This document shows, in pieces, positions 60,561 through 64,000 of a stretch of DNA of 64,000 bases. The DNA lies in contig JAHEGI010000020.1 of assembly GCA_024639785.1 (NCBI GenBank), positions 5,001-69,000 on the forward strand. Reading direction: 5' to 3'. Below the pieces are notes generated by a model. It was not told the origin of the DNA, made no database searches, and saw only the letters and a list, made by a program, of their open reading frames with translations. The DNA comes from Cryomorphaceae bacterium. Its GTDB lineage: Bacteria > Bacteroidota > Bacteroidia > Flavobacteriales > Schleiferiaceae. How positions within the stretch are numbered: the stretch's first letter is position 1; each line of letters starts with the position of its first letter. The position numbers were made by a program, and so were the translations under genes.

Positions 60561-61985
60561 TTATTGGTGGAACAATTTACTTTCATGAATCAGGGCATGG
60601 TTCTTCATGCGCAATGGCGCGGCGGCCAAATTGCGTTGAACCACATAAAGGAGTAATCCTGCATAGAACAAGAATCCGCCAATTTCAACCCAGCCAAAAC
60701 CATAATGGTATCCTACGCTACCTGGCATGATCATGATGTAGTGATCCATCCAGTGACCAGCCAGTACAAAAACGGCCGCCATTAAGATGAATCCCATGAT
60801 CCGCTTGGAGTCACGCGACATCAAAACCAAAACTGGCATGATGAAGTTTAAGACCAACATGGTGATGAAAAGAGTCTTGTACTCGCCAAAACGAGCCAAG
60901 TAATAGGGAGTCTCTTCCGGAATGTTCGAGTACCAAATCAACATGTACTGTGAGAACCATAGGTAGGTCCAGAACACGGAGAAAGCGAACATGAATTTAC
61001 CCAAATCATGCTGGTGGTTGTCATTTACCCATGGCAAGTAGTTGTTGACGCGGAGGTACATAACCAACACGTTCAATACCGTCAGAGCCGTTACGAACAT
61101 GCCCGCAAACGTATACCAACCAAATAGGGTAGAGAACCAGTGTGTGTCGATGGACATGATCCAATCCCATGCGCTCGTTGAGCTCGTTACCGCATAAAGC
61201 ACGATGAACGTAGCCGCCAATTTGCGTTGAGTGAAGAACATGGTTTGACCTTCAGGAAGTGCATCTTCTTTCAGACTATTACGGCGCAACAAGAATGCGG
61301 CACCCGCCCAGATGACCAAATAGGCCACTGTACGCAACGTAAAGAACGTATCATTGAGATAACCTTCTTTGCCCGCTATGATGGCATCGTAATTTGGACT
61401 TGTTTCATCCATAATCCCATCTTGCATCCAATGCCAGATATGGTGCATATCCATGTTCCCCGTGATGGCCAAGAACAGCATCCCCAACAAGGGAATACCT
61501 ACAAACAAGGCAACGGATTCCATCACACGAAGGATTCCCGCAGACCAACCGGCTTGTGCGGCATACTGGATTGCCAAGAAGAACAGTGTACCAATACCAA
61601 TCCCCAAAAAGAAGATGGTATTTACCAAGAATGCTGACCATGGGCGATTGGCCGCACCATGATCTTCATGACCTCCGTGACCATCAGCATGGGCTTCTTC
61701 TCCGTGTGCTTCTGCCCCGTGCTCTGCGTGGGCTGCCTCCGCCTCTTCAGCATGAGGGGCGTCCATCGCTTCGTCGTGCGCCTCTTCAGCATGTGCAACG
61801 TGTGCCTCTTCTGCATGCTCCGCATGCGTTTCTGTCGCGTGCATTTCCGTAGCATGCGCATCGTGGCTTTCTGCCTCGTGACCGCTAGTATTGAACCCAA
61901 TCACCATCATGACCAAACCCACCAGGGTGAGCGTCATAGCGAAGAGTTTAGCCTTTTTAGTAAATACAAACATCGTAGTCGGCAT
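60561..61985 (-). CDS. actF: Alternative complex III subunit ActF with His-rich insertion
   Basis: A 474-residue quinol:cytochrome c oxidoreductase subunit, NrfD-like, with about ten membrane helices (WSAFLVNTIFFLGIGIGTLF, WSAGILRVMESVALFVG and WDWIMSIDTHWFSTLFGWYT are family segments). Between the first helix (about 13-31) and the second lies a tract of about 75 residues (34-110) made mostly of His, Ala and Glu with about 17 His. Such a long run is unusual. ActF is proposed to form part of the proton path. It lies 6 bases after actE. Confidence 0.93.
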   Translation of the reverse strand: MPTTMFVFTKKAKLFAMTLTLVGLVMMVIGFNTSGHEAESHDAHATEMHATETHAEHAEEAHVAHAEEAHDEAMDAPHAEEAEAAHAEHGAEAHGEEAHADGHGGHEDHGAANRPWSAFLVNTIFFLGIGIGTLFFLAIQYAAQAGWSAGILRVMESVALFVGIPLLGMLFLAITGNMDMHHIWHWMQDGIMDETSPNYDAIIAGKEGYLNDTFFTLRTVAYLVIWAGAAFLLRRNSLKEDALPEGQTMFFTQRKLAATFIVLYAVTSSTSAWDWIMSIDTHWFSTLFGWYTFAGMFVTALTVLNVLVMYLRVNNYLPWVNDNHQHDLGKFMFAFSVFWTYLWFSQYMLIWYSNIPEETPYYLARFGEYKTLFITMLVLNFIMPVLVLMSRDSKRIMGFILMAAVFVLAGHWMDHYIMIMPGSVGYHYGFGWVEIGGFLFYAGLLLYVVQRNLAAAPLRMKNHALIHESKLFHQ

Positions 61986-61991
61986 TTGAAA

Positions 61992-62579
61992 TTAGGCAGC
62001 GGGCTCCGCAGGAGCAGCCGTTGCGGATTGATCTTCACGAAGTTTCATCACATACTTGATGATTTTCCAACGCTCTTCATAGGTCAACTGGGATGCGTGT
62101 GATCCCATGTTGTTCTTTCCATGCATGATCACATGGTAGATAGTTCCCGGCGTAATGTCTGGCAAGCGGCTAGTGCTGTACCCTGGAACACCTAAAATCT
62201 TTTCACGTTCCATCAAGATGCCATTTCCATCGCCCTTTAAGCCATGGCAATGCGAACAGAAAGTGCCATAGAGCTCTTTACCCGGTTCAGCATCCAGCGC
62301 TGCGAAATAGGATGGTACCGCAGAGTTATTCTTTGACGCCTCATACCCTTCGTTGCTATTTGGCAGGTCATAGGGCACATAACCGCGAGCCACTGTTCCT
62401 TCGACGGGCAACTGAGCTGCAGTTCCTTGCGCTGTATTCGCAGCGGCAGAATACGTTTCCAATGAAGGGGAACGATACATATCGTCCATGTACGTATAGC
62501 CTGGGGTCGATTTGTCCGAATTGCAGCCGGTCACTAGACCAAGCACAACAACGGAGGAGAGTAGAATTCCTTTTTTCAT
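61992..62579 (-). CDS. actE: Alternative complex III subunit ActE (lipoprotein monoheme cytochrome c)
   Basis: A 195-residue lipoprotein with lipobox GLVTGC (Cys19). The start at 62579 is chosen because a longer frame overlaps actD. A single heme c site is present, CSHCH with Cys108, Cys111 and His112 (YGTFCSHCHGLKGDG). A distal Met is likely in NMGSHASQL. It passes electrons from the ACIII core toward the oxidase. A short Ala-rich tail ends it. Confidence 0.94.
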   Translation of the reverse strand: MKKGILLSSVVVLGLVTGCNSDKSTPGYTYMDDMYRSPSLETYSAAANTAQGTAAQLPVEGTVARGYVPYDLPNSNEGYEASKNNSAVPSYFAALDAEPGKELYGTFCSHCHGLKGDGNGILMEREKILGVPGYSTSRLPDITPGTIYHVIMHGKNNMGSHASQLTYEERWKIIKYVMKLREDQSATAAPAEPAA

Positions 62580-62583
62580 GGGA

Positions 62584-63102
62584 TTAGGCTTCTGCAATTT
62601 CAATGGCACCCGTCGCTTTCAGCGCGTCAAGAACCCCTTCGCCAGCAGCTACCTCAATCATGAAGTGGTGATCTGTCGTGCGGGGATCTGGATTCTGAGG
62701 GGCGGCGCCTGGGTACAACTTATTGATGATCATAAACGTCCATACCATCAAGTGCGCCGCGAAGAACACGGTTAATTCGAACATGATGGGCACGAATGCG
62801 GGCATATTTTTTCCCCATGTCATGGATGGCTTACCGCCAATGTTCTGCGGCCAATCCAAATTCATCATATAGGAAGTGATCAAGATGGCTACAGTCAAAC
62901 CGATCAAACCATACATGAAAGCTGCCATCGCAATGCGCGTTTCTTTTAGACCCATGGCTTTATCCAAACCGTGGATCGGGAAAGGAGAGTAAACCTCCTT
63001 GACCTTAATGCCTTTTCCGCGCAGGTCTTTGACCGCATCCAAGACGACATCATCGTCTAGATAAAGCGCGCGTACAACCGGGGTATGCTCAGTGTGCGCC
63101 AT
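62584..63102 (-). CDS. actD: Alternative complex III subunit ActD (DUF3341)
   Basis: A 172-residue membrane protein with two central helices (about residues 57-80 and 97-121) and an N-terminal cytosolic domain ([40 protein letters not shown]), matching DUF3341/ActD. It is a structural subunit of ACIII. It overlaps actC by 14 bases and lies 4 bases before actE. Confidence 0.93.
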   Translation of the reverse strand: MAHTEHTPVVRALYLDDDVVLDAVKDLRGKGIKVKEVYSPFPIHGLDKAMGLKETRIAMAAFMYGLIGLTVAILITSYMMNLDWPQNIGGKPSMTWGKNMPAFVPIMFELTVFFAAHLMVWTFMIINKLYPGAAPQNPDPRTTDHHFMIEVAAGEGVLDALKATGAIEIAEA

Positions 63103-64000
63103 GGGGATCGTGGTGTTTTTTCTGGGATTCTCCAGATGATTTAAGGATAGTCTTCAATTCGGCTTGGGCAATGACCGGGAAGGTACGTGCGTAGAGAAGG
63201 AACAATACGAAGAAGAACCCGATCGTTCCGATGAAGATGCCGATATCTACAAAGGTGGGAGAGAACATGCTCCAGCTTGAGGGCAAGTAATCGCGGTGCA
63301 AGGAGGTCACAATGATGACAAAACGCTCAAACCACATACCAATATTCACCACGATGGAGATCAAGAAAGTGAAAATCAAATTGGTCCGTAACTTCTTGAA
63401 CCACATGAACTGTGGGGAGAACACGTTACATGTCATCATCGACCAGTAGGCCCACCAATAAGGGCCGGTGGCGCGATTCAAGAAGGCATACTGTTCATAT
63501 TCGACACCTGAATACCATGCAATGAAGAGCTCTGTGATGTACGCAACACCCACGATCGAACCCGTAACCATGATGACGATATTCATCATCTCAATGTGTT
63601 GAATCGTGATGTAGTCCTCCATCTTAAAGATCTTGCGAACGATCAACAACAAGGTTTGCACCATCGCAAAACCGGAGAAGATTGCGCCTGCAACGAAGTA
63701 GGGAGGGAATATGGTCGTGTGCCAACCTGGAATCACCGAGGTAGCAAAGTCCATGGATACAATCGTGTGTACGGAGAGTACCAAAGGCGTAGCCAAACCG
63801 GCTAAAACCAGGGATACCTCTTCGAAACGCTGCCATGCTTTGGCCTTACCACCCCAACCGAAGGAGAGGATGCGATAGATATGCTTTTGAACTGGATTGA
63901 TCGCACGGTCGCGAATCATCGCGAAGTCCGGAATCAAGCCCGTGTACCAAAAGACCGTAGATACCGTCAAGTAGGTCGAGATAGCAAAAACGTCCCACAA
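63089..64000 (-). CDS. actC: Alternative complex III subunit ActC (NrfD-like), partial
   Basis: The last 303 residues of an NrfD/PsrC-family quinol-binding subunit; the frame is open to the window edge and the N-terminus lies outside. At least seven membrane helices are present, with [53 protein letters not shown] and [12 protein letters not shown]. Full ActC is about 450-490 residues. It is the first ACIII gene seen here; actA and actB are expected just beyond 64000. Confidence 0.93.
   Translation of the reverse strand: MWDVFAISTYLTVSTVFWYTGLIPDFAMIRDRAINPVQKHIYRILSFGWGGKAKAWQRFEEVSLVLAGLATPLVLSVHTIVSMDFATSVIPGWHTTIFPPYFVAGAIFSGFAMVQTLLLIVRKIFKMEDYITIQHIEMMNIVIMVTGSIVGVAYITELFIAWYSGVEYEQYAFLNRATGPYWWAYWSMMTCNVFSPQFMWFKKLRTNLIFTFLISIVVNIGMWFERFVIIVTSLHRDYLPSSWSMFSPTFVDIGIFIGTIGFFFVLFLLYARTFPVIAQAELKTILKSSGESQKKHHDPHGAH

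Noticed and set aside
1-64000. tRNA or rRNA genes, insertion sequences, prophage or defence islands
   Set aside because: All gaps are short (longest 216 bases) and none holds a cloverleaf, transposase or nuclease gene; every long frame is a housekeeping, envelope or respiratory gene.

Overview
The window is a gene-dense piece (over 97% coding) of a Bacteroidota chromosome, most likely of the order Flavobacteriales. The evidence is a nearly complete set of type IX secretion (T9SS) and gliding genes (porV, porU, porP, gldJ, sprA), cargo proteins with T9SS type A and type B C-terminal domains, mevalonate-pathway genes, an alternative complex III operon feeding a caa3-type oxidase, and TAnnTTTG-type -7 promoter boxes. 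GC content is about 50% by eye, which is high for the order and fits a Cryomorphaceae/Schleiferiaceae-like lineage better than Flavobacterium; that placement is inference. I saw no rRNA, tRNA, insertion sequence, prophage, CRISPR array or origin. No stretch over about 220 bases lacks a gene.

Layout. 1-979 (-): feoA-feoB iron uptake, feoB cut by the window edge. 1078-3315 (-): pyruvate dehydrogenase pdhA-pdhC. 3394-8098 (-): T9SS porV and sortase porU. 8202-12057 (+): porP, gldJ, murF. 12080-15342 (-): alaS and a small outer-membrane barrel. 15391-22908 (+): a tight run of M23 peptidase, MerR regulator, LemA, two TPM proteins, a lipoprotein, queD, fabD, mvaD, a mevalonate-kinase-like gene and a degenerate UbiA-like membrane protein. 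22917-25169 (-): a large T9SS type B cargo protein. 25219-26601 (+): an M20 dipeptidase. 26636-28846 (-): a phosphate transporter fused to a PhoU-like domain. 28931-31406 (+): a DUF255 thioredoxin-domain protein and tag. 31357-34712 (-): TolC, a membrane-fusion protein and tsaB.

34778-39787 (-) is a cytochrome oxidase accessory operon: cysQ, heme O synthase, two subunit III proteins, subunit IV, SCO1, DUF420 and a 74-residue CxxC membrane protein. 39863-49238 (-) is ruvA-sprA-gcvH-vanZ-tonB. 49275-55493 holds two T9SS type A cargo genes and then a compact secreted-thiol operon (TlpA-like thioredoxin, DUF6029 barrel, small secreted protein, Omp28 lipoprotein). 55710-57640 (-) is ruvB-queG. 57707-64000 (-) is actC-actD-actE-actF-coxB-ctaD, the quinol:cytochrome c oxidoreductase and terminal oxidase chain, closed by a strong terminator.

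How they fit together. Three loci build the T9SS (porV/porU, porP/gldJ, sprA), and at least three other genes here encode its cargo. Two separate loci together supply the respiratory chain from quinol to oxygen: ACIII plus oxidase subunits I and II in one, oxidase subunits III and IV plus heme and copper assembly factors in the other. The best candidates for something undescribed are the Omp28/TlpA/DUF6029 thiol cluster at 50128-55493, the small CxxC protein at the end of the oxidase assembly operon, and the low-complexity insertions in SprA, ActF and oxidase subunit III.
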